A DNA stretch of 64,000 nt from Larkinella terrae. GTDB lineage: Bacteria > Bacteroidota > Bacteroidia > Cytophagales > Spirosomataceae. A model generated the notes under the pieces. It saw only the letters and a program-made list of their open reading frames with translations, had not been told where the DNA came from and searched no databases. The translations under genes and the position numbers were made by a program. Every line of letters begins with the position of its first letter. The first letter of the stretch is position 1. The stretch covers positions 935,004 through 999,003 of the forward strand of contig NZ_WJXZ01000001.1 in NCBI RefSeq assembly GCF_009668025.1, given 5' to 3'. Shown here piece by piece: positions 37,488 through 45,964 of this stretch.

Positions 37488-38600
37488 TTATTTCATCCAC
37501 TCGAAATAGAACGTACTTCCTTTTCCGACTTCCGATTCGACCCAGACTTTGCCTCCCTGTTCTTCGACCAGCATTTTCAGGATAAACAGGCCAACACCGG
37601 TGCTGCTTTCGGCCTGGGCCACGTTCGAGGTGGTCCGAAACAGCCGGAATATTTCGGCCTGGTCGTCTTCCATAATCCCCGGCCCGTTGTCTTTCACGTA
37701 AAATTCGACCATCTGGCCCGTGTCCCGGCAGCCGATTTCAATGAGGCCGTTGGCTTTATCGCTGTATTTGACCGCGTTGCTGATCAGGTTCTGAAAGATC
37801 TGATGAAGTTTGATTTTCTTGGTTTTCAGGATGGGCAACACCCCATTAATCTCAATCGAAATGTGTTTAGGCGGAAAAATCAACATCGCAATCTGCTCAA
37901 CCAGTTCCTGAACATCGACCTCTTCAACGGTTTGCTGCGACACGTTTTTCCGCGAATATTCCAGCAGCGAGTTGATCATGTCGGATAAGTGAAAGGCGGC
38001 CGTTTTCGAATGGCCCACGTACTCCTGAATCTCTTCGCGCGGCACGACATCGTCCTCGTTTTTCATTTCGAGCAACGAAAGCGCGGCAATCATCCCCACC
38101 AACGGCGACTTCAGGTCGTGGGCCACGATGTAAACAAACTTCTCCAATTGTTTATTGATCTTCTCCAATTGAAGGGCGGTTTGCTTCAGTTCCTGCTGAT
38201 AATGATACAGTTGCTCAAATACGTTTACCTTGGCTTTGGTCACATTGACATCGAGCGGTTTTTGCAGGTAATCGACCGCTCCTTCGCCAAAGCCCCGCAT
38301 GATGTACTGCTCTTCCTTGCTGATGGCCGTCACAAAGATGATCGAGATATCCTTGGTTTTGGGGTTTGACTTGAGCAGCCGGGCCACCTCAAAACCGTCC
38401 ATTTCGGGCATCTGCACGTCGAGCATGATCAGGCCAATCCGGTCGTTTTTCAGGGCATACCGCAACGCTTCATTACCGGAAGTGGCCTTGATGAAAGTTC
38501 GCTGGTCGTTGGCCAGCATTTCCTCTAGCACAAGCAAGTTCTCCTCTCGGTCGTCGACCAGCATGATCGTCATATCGGGGGAGTTGTTCGTTGCTACCAT
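37488..38600 (-). CDS. Receiver-histidine kinase hybrid
   Basis: 370 residues. An N-terminal receiver (MLVDDREEN, LIMLDVQMPEMDG, KPLD at about 117) precedes a linker coiled coil (QLEKINKQLEK), a HisKA segment with the phospho-acceptor His in YIVAHDLKSP near residue 160, and an HATPase domain (NLISNAVKYS, DNGPGIM, TGVGLFILK). The kinase therefore has its receiver in front, with no input domain, so it is driven by a partner, most likely the large hybrid kinase encoded at 40143-43619 through a phosphorelay. It starts 11 bases after the cheB gene's stop, in the same operon. Confidence 0.88.
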   Translation of the reverse strand: MVATNNSPDMTIMLVDDREENLLVLEEMLANDQRTFIKATSGNEALRYALKNDRIGLIMLDVQMPEMDGFEVARLLKSNPKTKDISIIFVTAISKEEQYIMRGFGEGAVDYLQKPLDVNVTKAKVNVFEQLYHYQQELKQTALQLEKINKQLEKFVYIVAHDLKSPLVGMIAALSLLEMKNEDDVVPREEIQEYVGHSKTAAFHLSDMINSLLEYSRKNVSQQTVEEVDVQELVEQIAMLIFPPKHISIEINGVLPILKTKKIKLHQIFQNLISNAVKYSDKANGLIEIGCRDTGQMVEFYVKDNGPGIMEDDQAEIFRLFRTTSNVAQAESSTGVGLFILKMLVEEQGGKVWVESEVGKGSTFYFEWMK

Positions 38601-38611
38601 TTTGTAAAAAG

Positions 38612-39181
38612 TTAATCGTTGAGAGTTTGTAGAAAGGATGCTATTTTTTCAGGTGTCATTGCAACTGCACTTTTATTTCGATTCAGAGCGGCCTGCGGCA
38701 TGGCCGGATACTCGGCGGTGGCCGGGTCCTGCACAATGGCCGTTCCGCCCTGATCAATAACCGACCGCAGGCCGTCGGCCCCGTCCTGGTTCGCCCCGCT
38801 CAGTAAAACCGCCACAACCCCGGCGGCATACACCTGCGCAACGCTTTCAAAGGTCACATCGATCGATGGACGACTGTAATGAACCGGTTCGGAATAATCC
38901 AGGCTGATCGTATGGTCGGCCTCGATCAGCAGGTGGTAATTCTGCGGAGCCAGGTAAACCCGGTGTCCCTGAATCACTTCCTTGTCGTCCGGTTCTTTAA
39001 TATAAATTCCCTTGCCTTTGCCCGCCAGAATCACGTCCATGCTGCTCGGTACATTTTTCAGCCGGTGTAAAACGATGAAAACGCTGAATTTGAAATTCAA
39101 TGGCAAGGCCCGCAACAGTTCCGTTACGACCGGTATACTCCCCGCCGAACCACCAATTACTACCGCCTTGTATCCTGCCAT
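38612..39181 (-). CDS. Stand-alone CheB-type methylesterase
   Basis: 189 residues, only the CheB catalytic domain; the receiver domain that usually precedes it is absent. The catalytic Ser lies in GGSAGS (residue ~12), the His in VLHR (~39) and the Asp in GANQDGADG (~131-139). CheB removes methyl groups, or deamidates Gln, on chemoreceptors, but no chemoreceptor gene is present here. In such non-flagellar clusters CheB and CheR may modify a hybrid kinase or another partner; that is inference. A degenerate repeat fills 39182-39318, between this gene and cheR. Confidence 0.9.
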   Translation of the reverse strand: MAGYKAVVIGGSAGSIPVVTELLRALPLNFKFSVFIVLHRLKNVPSSMDVILAGKGKGIYIKEPDDKEVIQGHRVYLAPQNYHLLIEADHTISLDYSEPVHYSRPSIDVTFESVAQVYAAGVVAVLLSGANQDGADGLRSVIDQGGTAIVQDPATAEYPAMPQAALNRNKSAVAMTPEKIASFLQTLND

Positions 39182-39189
39182 CGTTTCCT

Positions 39190-39305
39190 GGTTTACAGTT
39201 TACGGCTTACAGTTTATGGTTTTGGGATTACGGTTGGCTGACGCCTGATTATCCTGATAGCGTCAGCCAGCTGTAAACCAGAAACTACAAACCGTACACC
39301 AAAAA
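39190..39305. repeat. Repeat-rich intergenic stretch between cheB and cheR
   Basis: Short degenerate GTTTAC and GTAAAC units run along 39187-39230 and in the opposite sense along 39270-39305. A perfect 9-bp stem (GGCTGACGC with GCGTCAGCC) lies in the middle around 39235-39266. This looks like a hairpin or expansion of a short repeat. No gene seen. Confidence 0.5.
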
Positions 39306-39318
39306 CCAACCCACTATT

Positions 39319-40146
39319 TTATATTTTACTCCGGTAAATCCGGACAGCCGGATTGATGGTTTCGAACTGATGCCGGGCTTCCGAAAACATCAGCGATTCC
39401 TTCATACCGAGTGCCAGGTATCCCAGCGGGGCCAGGCTGTCGCTGAACAACGTCATGGCCCGGTTTTGCAAATTCCGGTTAAAATAGATCAGCACGTTCC
39501 GGCAGCAGATCAGCTGAAATTCATTGAAAACCTGATCGGTTGCCAGATTATGCATCGCAAATACCACATTTTTCCGGTATTCCTTGTGAATGATCGCGTT
39601 CTCGTACCGGGCCGTGTAATACGACGAAAAATCACTGGTTCCGCCCGACTGAATGTAGTTGGACGTATATTCTTTCATGTTTTGCAAAGGTACAATGCCC
39701 TGCCGCGCGCGTTCCAGATTGGCGGGGTTCAGGTCGGTTGCATACAGACGCGTCCGGTTGAGCAAACCCGCTTCGTGCAACAGAATCGCCATCGAAAACA
39801 CCTCTTCGCCGGTTGAACAGCCCGCGTGCCAGATTTTGATGGTCGGATACGAAGCCAGCTTCGGCAACACACTATTTCTCAGTTCCTTGTAAAAAGCCGG
39901 ATCGCGAAACATTTCCGTAACGTTCACGGTCAGCGACTCGATAAACCAGGTAAAAAACCGGTTGTCGTTGGTCAGCTGGTACTTCAATTCATAGGCCGTC
40001 AGACAGTTCGCTTTCTGCATACACCGAACCACCCGACGCTGAAGCGAGGCCCGGGCATAATCACTGAAATCGTACCCATACTGCCGCCGAACCAGATGGA
40101 TGATATCCTCCAGTTCCTCCATCGTAATCAGACTGTGCGCCGTCAT
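39319..40146 (-). CDS. CheR-type methyltransferase
   Basis: 275 residues from Met at 40146. This start makes an ATGA overlap with the stop of the upstream kinase gene; the longer frame is less likely. Family features: the N-terminal helical domain with FTWFIESLTVNVTEMFRDP, the SAM-binding WHAGCSTGEEVFSMAI and ATDLNPANLE, and CRNVLIYFNRNLQ. CheR methylates Glu residues of receptors with S-adenosylmethionine. Coupled with CheB and a large hybrid kinase, but with no CheA, CheW or receptor gene in the window, it belongs to a non-classical sensory cluster. Confidence 0.92.
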   Translation of the reverse strand: MTAHSLITMEELEDIIHLVRRQYGYDFSDYARASLQRRVVRCMQKANCLTAYELKYQLTNDNRFFTWFIESLTVNVTEMFRDPAFYKELRNSVLPKLASYPTIKIWHAGCSTGEEVFSMAILLHEAGLLNRTRLYATDLNPANLERARQGIVPLQNMKEYTSNYIQSGGTSDFSSYYTARYENAIIHKEYRKNVVFAMHNLATDQVFNEFQLICCRNVLIYFNRNLQNRAMTLFSDSLAPLGYLALGMKESLMFSEARHQFETINPAVRIYRSKI

Positions 40147-43100
40147 ACTTTTACCGATAGCCATACCCGCATCAATGAAAATAGACGACTACTATCGACC
40201 GGCTTCGTAATGTAATCCGACGCCCCGGCTTCGATGGTTTTTTCGCGGTCGCCGGGCATGGCCTTGGCGGTCAGCGCAATGATCGGCAGATGGATCATCT
40301 TCAGATCCGTACGAATCCGCCGGGTGGCTTCGTAGCCATCCATTTCGGGCATCATAATGTCCATCAGCACAATGTCGGTATCCGGATTTTGCTGCAACAG
40401 CTCCAGCGCTTCCCGCCCGTCGACCGCCGTCACCACGTTCATCTGCTGATCTTCCAGTAAGGTGGTCAATGCAAACACGTTACGCATGTCGTCATCCACC
40501 AGCAGCACTTTTTTACCCTGCAAACTCTGATCGTTGATCACGGTCAGCGGTTTGGGCAGATCCTTCGTTTCTACTTCCTGTACTTTATACAAAAATAATT
40601 CCAGTTCATCCATCAGCCGGTCAATGGCCTGCGACGATTCCCGAATCACGACGTCGGACAGTTTTTTCAGCCGCCATTCATCGGCCGGCTCCAGGTCCTT
40701 GTCCATGTAAATAATGACCGGCAGCGATTCCGACGGCATATTTTCCCGTAGTTCCTTCAATTGCAGCAGCCCTTTTTCCAGATCGCCCCCCATGTCAACA
40801 ATCAGGCAGTCGTACGCGTGTTGCCGGAGTTTTTCCAGCGCCTGTTCGTTGGTCGAAACGTACTCACATTCCAGACCGGAATGCCGCTGACCAATCACCT
40901 GCCGCAACACATCGTCGTTGAGGTAATCGCCCGACACCACCAGTATTTTCTTGATCTGGGACTTCAAATGATCGCTGATCCGGCTGAAGGCCTGTTCCAG
41001 ATCACTTTTTTCGACGGGTTTACGCAGGTACGCCAGCGCACTCCCCACACCCAGTTTCGGCTCGTCGGCCGCCGACATCACGTGGACCGGAATCGACTTT
41101 AAACTGTCATCATTTTTCAGCCAGTTGATCACGCTCCAGCCATCGACAACCGGCAGCTGCATATCCAGAATAATGGCCGACGGTTTATACTTGCGGGCGT
41201 AATAAATGCCCTCGTCGCCCTGCAAAGCCACGATGGTCTTGTAATTTTTACTGCGGGCAAAATCCTGAACGACTCCGGCAAAAATAGGATCATCTTCCAC
41301 AATCAACATCACTTTGTCGCCTTTCTGGAGCGTTGCCCGATCGTCTTTCAGCTTGTTCTGCTCCACAATACTGGCCTGCAAAGTCGGCAATGTACCGTTT
41401 ACAGGTGCCGTTTCTTTCTTCGGAGCGGTTTCGGTTGTGCTGACTTTCTGGACGGCGGCCTCCCGGGGTTCGGTTAGCGGCAGGTAAACCGTAAAGGTAC
41501 TTCCTTCCCCCTCGGCGCTCTGCAGCCGCATTTCGCCCCCGAGTCGTTTCACCAGTTCCTTGCTGATCGAAAGCCCCAGGCCCGTGCCGCCGTATTTCCG
41601 GCTGGTCGAGCCGTCGGCCTGTTGGAAGGCTTCGAAAATCACCTGCTGTTTTTCGGGCGGTATGCCAATACCGGTGTCGGTAACGGAAATCACCAGCAGT
41701 TGACTGGCTTTCTGCAGCGGTTCGTTGGAAAAACCGTTCGTATGTCCCTGCGTATTGAACGCCAGCGTAACCGTTCCGCCCTGTGGTGTGAACTTGAACG
41801 CGTTGGACAGCAGGTTTTTGATGACCTGCTCAATGCGCTGTTTGGCAATGAACAACATTTTCGGGACCGATTCGTCCACGACCGTGACCAGTTTAACGCC
41901 TTTCTGATCGGCCACCACGCTGAAGAGTTGTTCCTGATCGTGGACAATACCACTGACCGACGCGTTTTCCGCCACCATGTCGATCTTCCCGGCTTCAATT
42001 TTCGACAGATCCAGAATATCGTTGATCAGATTGAGCAGATCCGAACCCGATTTGTGAATGACATTGGCGTATTCGACCTGCTTGCCGGTCAGGTTGTTGG
42101 TTTTATTCTCCGCCAGCATTTTGGCCAGAATCAGCACGCTGTTGAGCGGAGTCCGTAACTCGTGGGACATGTTGGCCAGAAACTCCGACTTGTACTGCCC
42201 GGTTGCTTCCAGCTCACGGGCTTTCAGCGCGAGCGATTGCCGACCCACCTCCACGGCTTCGTTTTTCTCTTCCAGTTCGGCGTTGATCTGCCGCAGTTCT
42301 TCTTCCTGCACCTTCAGTTCTTCTTCCGATGCCTGCAAAATTTCGGCCTGCCGCGTCAGTTCTTCGTTCGACTGCCGGAGTTCTTCCTGCTGATTTTCGA
42401 GAGTTTCTTTCTGCTCCTGCACCTGTTCCAGCAATCGATTCACCCGTTTGCGGGCATCGGCGGCATTGAGGGCAATCGCGATGTTGTTATCGACGGATTT
42501 CAAAAGTCCGATTTGCGCCGGAGTCAACGGCTGGAAAGTCGCCAGTTCAATGACTCCTTTCAGCTCTTTTTTGTACCAGAGCGGTACGCAGATCACCTGC
42601 CCCGGAACGGCATTTCCGCTCCCCGACTGAATGGCCCAGAAACCCGCCGGAACATGGTCCGTGATCACTAGTTCCGCCCCGGTGGCGGCCTGCCCAACCA
42701 ATCCTTCATCAAGGACGTACGCCCGTGGGGCCGTTGCCGGAAAAGCAACCGACGCATTCAGTTCCAGCAGCTGTTTTTCTTCGTCATAGCAATAAAAACC
42801 GCCCGCCTGAACGCCCAGATACCGAATAAGGCTCCGCAAAACGGCCTGCGCCAGCGATTCCGATTCGCCGACGCCCTGAACCGCATCGTTCACCTCCGTC
42901 ATTCCGGTCAGCATCCAGTTTTTCTCGACATTTACCTGGTTGAGCTGTTCCAGTTCTTCCAGATTCTGGTGCAGTTCTCCCTCGGCTTTTAGCCGTTTCT
43001 TCGTCTCAATGAAAAACAGATACGAAATGACAACGCCCAGGAGCAGCAGAAAACCGGCTCCGCTGCTGAACACGTAAATGGCAGAGCTGACGGCGCGGTC

Positions 43101-43619
43101 GCTTTCCTTTTCCCGGTTGACCAGCAGCGACTCCTCAGCCCGGATCATATTGGTCAGGTTCTGCCGGATTTGATCCATCCGGAGCTTTTCTCCGTCGGTA
43201 ATCCGAATGATGTCTTCCCGGGTGTATGTACTGGCATCCACACCCAGTCCGCGCCAGTATTCCAGCAAGGCTTTAACGGAATTTTCGATTTCCACGGCGC
43301 GCGCGCTTTGTTCGGGATTGTCGGCAACCAGTTGCTGGATGTTTCGGACCGCTGGCTCCACTTTTCCGATGGCGTCATCGTACGGCTTCAAAAACCGCTT
43401 TTCATTCGTGGCCCGAAATCCGCGCCGGCCCGTTTCCATATCGATCAGATACTGCTCGGTAATGGCAATGCTTTTCAGCACTTTATAGCTGTGCCTGACC
43501 CACAGCGCTTCATCAAACTGATTTTCGATCGTACGAAAAGCAATGACACCCAGTCCGACCAGGAGAATAAGCGCAAGGCCAATACCAACAGACAATCGAT
43601 TGGTAGACGATAATTTCAT
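40143..43619 (-). CDS. Large hybrid histidine kinase with three receiver-like domains
   Basis: 1158 residues. Two membrane helices (about 10-28 and 180-204) flank a CHASE3-like sensor with METGRRGFRAT (61-71). A GAF-like domain (about 245-390) follows, then a coiled coil (400-470), HisKA with MSHELRTP (phospho-acceptor His 486), HATPase (NLLSNAFKFTP, DTGIGIP, GTGLGLSIS), receiver 1 (Asp 819), receiver-like domain 2 around 890-1010, and receiver 3 (Asp 1087, TKPVD). Domain 2 keeps a central Asp (942) but lacks the usual acidic pair at its start (LVVSGDYLND) and the conserved Lys-Pro, so it is probably a pseudo-receiver. It heads the operon and overlaps cheR by ATGA. Confidence 0.95.
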   Translation of the reverse strand: MKLSSTNRLSVGIGLALILLVGLGVIAFRTIENQFDEALWVRHSYKVLKSIAITEQYLIDMETGRRGFRATNEKRFLKPYDDAIGKVEPAVRNIQQLVADNPEQSARAVEIENSVKALLEYWRGLGVDASTYTREDIIRITDGEKLRMDQIRQNLTNMIRAEESLLVNREKESDRAVSSAIYVFSSGAGFLLLLGVVISYLFFIETKKRLKAEGELHQNLEELEQLNQVNVEKNWMLTGMTEVNDAVQGVGESESLAQAVLRSLIRYLGVQAGGFYCYDEEKQLLELNASVAFPATAPRAYVLDEGLVGQAATGAELVITDHVPAGFWAIQSGSGNAVPGQVICVPLWYKKELKGVIELATFQPLTPAQIGLLKSVDNNIAIALNAADARKRVNRLLEQVQEQKETLENQQEELRQSNEELTRQAEILQASEEELKVQEEELRQINAELEEKNEAVEVGRQSLALKARELEATGQYKSEFLANMSHELRTPLNSVLILAKMLAENKTNNLTGKQVEYANVIHKSGSDLLNLINDILDLSKIEAGKIDMVAENASVSGIVHDQEQLFSVVADQKGVKLVTVVDESVPKMLFIAKQRIEQVIKNLLSNAFKFTPQGGTVTLAFNTQGHTNGFSNEPLQKASQLLVISVTDTGIGIPPEKQQVIFEAFQQADGSTSRKYGGTGLGLSISKELVKRLGGEMRLQSAEGEGSTFTVYLPLTEPREAAVQKVSTTETAPKKETAPVNGTLPTLQASIVEQNKLKDDRATLQKGDKVMLIVEDDPIFAGVVQDFARSKNYKTIVALQGDEGIYYARKYKPSAIILDMQLPVVDGWSVINWLKNDDSLKSIPVHVMSAADEPKLGVGSALAYLRKPVEKSDLEQAFSRISDHLKSQIKKILVVSGDYLNDDVLRQVIGQRHSGLECEYVSTNEQALEKLRQHAYDCLIVDMGGDLEKGLLQLKELRENMPSESLPVIIYMDKDLEPADEWRLKKLSDVVIRESSQAIDRLMDELELFLYKVQEVETKDLPKPLTVINDQSLQGKKVLLVDDDMRNVFALTTLLEDQQMNVVTAVDGREALELLQQNPDTDIVLMDIMMPEMDGYEATRRIRTDLKMIHLPIIALTAKAMPGDREKTIEAGASDYITKPVDSSRLFSLMRVWLSVKV

Positions 43620-43952
43620 ACGTTATGATCTTAAATATTGGCGGGCGACAAATGTAGGACTTCCCAAAGGTGCGTCACGAATTAAACAGCAAAAAATCAG
43701 TGCAAACACCGACCTGATGATTAACTAACGGGATTAATACAAGGTTAAATCGGGGCATCACGACCATTAAATTATAGCGGTGGCAAAAATCATACCGCTA
43801 TTGTTACTAGATTTACAAAATCATGCATTTAATAACATCTTCCAAAACTAGCGAGGAAATCCATTTGTCAGACTAAAATTCACCAAAAAAATTTGTACTG
43901 TTGTCCGTTGAAATAAGTTGTTAGCCTTTGCCGAGCGCCCGATTATTTAGAC
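43620..43952. other. 333-bp divergent intergenic region
   Basis: AT-rich region between the divergent hybrid kinase and receiver-HPt genes. No gene seen. It holds the candidate promoter at 43649-43656, and near 43931-43940 a loose TAGCCTTTG resembles a -7 element for the rightward gene. Confidence 0.5.
43649..43656 (-). promoter_or_regulatory. Candidate -7 element for the signalling operon
   Basis: TACATTTG on the minus strand at 43656-43649 exactly fits TAnnTTTG and lies 30 bases ahead of the kinase start at 43619. No TTG at the usual -33 spacing was found. Confidence 0.4.
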
Positions 43953-44702
43953 ATGAATCCCCCATTTTCACCACAAAACGGAAAAACTGATTTGACTGTC
44001 CGGGTTCTTATTGTTGAAGATAATCTTATTAATCAGACATTTCTATCGACGCTGCTTCGCAAATACGGCGTTCCCAGCATTGTCGTTAACAATGGTCTGG
44101 AAGCGGTCAATTTTCTGAAAACCCAGTCCGTCGATCTGATTTTGATGGACATTCAGATGCCGGTGATGGACGGGCTGACGGCCACCAGGCAAATTCGCAC
44201 GCAATTGGGATTAACCGTGCCGGTGGTAGCGGTTACATCCAATCCGGAATACGAAGCCCGCCCCCGCTGCCGCGAAGCCGGAATGGATGATTTTCTGTCC
44301 AAACCGATTCAAAAAAAGCAGTTGGAAGCGATCCTGGAGCGGTTTTTACCCCCGAAAGAAGAAAAACCGCCCGTCATCGATCAGGCTTATTTACTGGAAA
44401 TTACCGGTGGCGACAACGATTTATTAACTGATCTGCTCAGCTTTTTCAAAAGCGAGCTTCCGGCAAACCGGCAGGCGCTGTTCGATGCCGTTGAGCAGGG
44501 AAACCGCGTGGAGTTCGATCACCACGCGCACCGTTTTCGCTCCTCGCTGAACTCCCTGGCGATGGTGAATCTGGCCGCCGATCTGAAGAAAATGGAGAAA
44601 AACCCCACCCTGACGGACGCTGAAATCGGCGAACAATTAAAGGCGCTATTCCACGAAATTTCGGCAGGTTTAAAGATGCTGGACGGCCTTATTAAAGATT
44701 AA
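43953..44702 (+). CDS. Receiver-HPt phosphotransfer protein
   Basis: 249 residues. The receiver domain has VEDNLINQ, LILMDIQMPVMDG (phospho-acceptor Asp 66) and the conserved Lys 117 (SKPIQ). The C-terminal HPt domain has HRFRSSLNSL with the phospho-accepting His 193; it matches the HxxKGSS pattern with Arg in place of Lys. This pairing is a phosphorelay intermediate: Asp of the receiver to His of HPt or the reverse. Because the large hybrid kinase next door ends with a receiver, the HPt may draw phosphate from it. Encoded divergently from the kinase operon, 333 bases away; convergent with the LacI-type gene. Confidence 0.88.
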   Translation: MNPPFSPQNGKTDLTVRVLIVEDNLINQTFLSTLLRKYGVPSIVVNNGLEAVNFLKTQSVDLILMDIQMPVMDGLTATRQIRTQLGLTVPVVAVTSNPEYEARPRCREAGMDDFLSKPIQKKQLEAILERFLPPKEEKPPVIDQAYLLEITGGDNDLLTDLLSFFKSELPANRQALFDAVEQGNRVEFDHHAHRFRSSLNSLAMVNLAADLKKMEKNPTLTDAEIGEQLKALFHEISAGLKMLDGLIKD

Positions 44703-44718
44703 GAGCCTGCCTGGGTTC

Positions 44719-45720
44719 TCAAATCGACCCCCGAACGATGAGCTTACTCTCCAGAACCACCCGTTCAAACGCAGCACGGGAATTAGTTAATTCACTGAAA
44801 ATCAATTCAACCGCCCGCACACCCATTTCAAACGCCGGTTGCGAAACCGAGCTGAGGGGCGGATCAAGCAGCTCATTGGTAGGTTCGTTGTAAAAACCGA
44901 TAATCGCCAGTTCTTCCGGAATCCGGATTCCCTTCCGTTTCGCCATCACCAGCGCCCATTGGGCAATCTGATCACTGTACGCCAGAATGGCATCCGGTTT
45001 TTCCGGTGAATCGAGCACCGCATTGAGCGTCGCCAGCATCGCTTCCTTTTCCAGACTCACCATGTTGATCAATGCATCGTCGGGCGAAAAACCGCCTTCC
45101 TTCAGCGCCTGCTGATACCCTTCGAGCCGTTTCTGGCTGATTTGCAAATCGGTAGGTCCGCCAAGATACGCAATCCGTTTCCGCCCCTGCCGAATCAAAA
45201 CCGTAACGGCTTCGAAAGCGGCTTTGTGGTTGTCGATGGTCACCTTCGAGCAGTTAATTTCCTCACAATCGCGGTTGAACAGCACCAGCGGCACATTTTT
45301 GCTCTGGATTTTCCGCAAATGGTCAAACTGCGTGGTGCTGGCCGAAACCGACAGAATGATGCCCGATACCCGCGAACTCAGCAAACTCTGCACCTGCCGA
45401 ACTTCCTTTTCGTAACTGTCGTCCGTCTGGCAGATCAGCAACTGGTAACCGTACCGCTCCGACACATCCACCATGCCCGGAATAGCCTGAGCATAAAGCG
45501 AATAGGTAATTTTAGGTACCACGACACCGATGGTATTGCTCCGGCGGTTGAGCAGTTGAAACGCCAGTTGGTTGGGTTCGTACTCGAGTTGTTCGGCCAG
45601 TTCAAAAACCGCCTGCTTGGTGCTGTCTTTAATGTCCGGATGGTTGCGGAGCGCCCGCGAAACCGTCGAAATTGAAATGCCGAGCTGGGTGGCAATGGTC
45701 TTGAGGGTGATCTCTTCCAT
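44719..45720 (-). CDS. LacI-family transcription regulator of the second polysaccharide locus
   Basis: 333 residues. A LacI-type helix-turn-helix occupies residues about 3-25 (LKTIATQLGISISTVSRALRN), followed by the hinge (QLEYEPNQLAF) and a periplasmic-binding-protein-like effector domain (IGVVVPKITYSLYAQAIPG, ILSVSASTTQ, VTIDNHKAAFEAV, AIIGFYNEPTNELLDPPLSSV). Such regulators repress or activate sugar genes and respond to a sugar or sugar phosphate. It is divergent from the susC gene starting at 45965, and an operator-like palindrome lies between them, so it most likely controls that locus and itself. It differs from the hybrid two-component regulator that serves the first locus. Confidence 0.92.
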   Translation of the reverse strand: MEEITLKTIATQLGISISTVSRALRNHPDIKDSTKQAVFELAEQLEYEPNQLAFQLLNRRSNTIGVVVPKITYSLYAQAIPGMVDVSERYGYQLLICQTDDSYEKEVRQVQSLLSSRVSGIILSVSASTTQFDHLRKIQSKNVPLVLFNRDCEEINCSKVTIDNHKAAFEAVTVLIRQGRKRIAYLGGPTDLQISQKRLEGYQQALKEGGFSPDDALINMVSLEKEAMLATLNAVLDSPEKPDAILAYSDQIAQWALVMAKRKGIRIPEELAIIGFYNEPTNELLDPPLSSVSQPAFEMGVRAVELIFSELTNSRAAFERVVLESKLIVRGSI

Positions 45721-45824
45721 GATGTGTTTCTCTGAATAATCTAATCACCGAACGGTGGCCCGGAACGGCAAATTAGGCCGGCAACTTCAACTAAATTTCA
45801 GGAATTCCCAAATCTAAAAAATAT

Positions 45825-45836
45825 GCAAAGGTTTGC
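45825..45836. promoter_or_regulatory. LacI-type operator candidate
   Basis: GCAAAGGTTTGC forms 5-bp inverted arms (GCAAA and TTTGC) around GG. It differs from the classical LacI-family operator core GCAAACGTTTGC only at the central C. It lies in the 244-base gap between the divergent regulator and susC genes, 129 bases ahead of the susC start. Confidence 0.5.
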
Positions 45837-45964
45837 GGCAAGGATTGCAGAAATATTTCGGCTGTTTTTCTTGAAAAGACAGAATATTCACTAATCATTT
45901 GATCGAAAGTACGAATAAGATGAAAACCCATTCTTTTCTTTAATCTCGATAAAATACAATAAAT

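Noticed and set aside
44719-45720. LacI-type regulator as controller of the first polysaccharide locus
   Set aside because: It is divergent from the second locus and the operator-like site lies there; the first locus has its own hybrid regulator.
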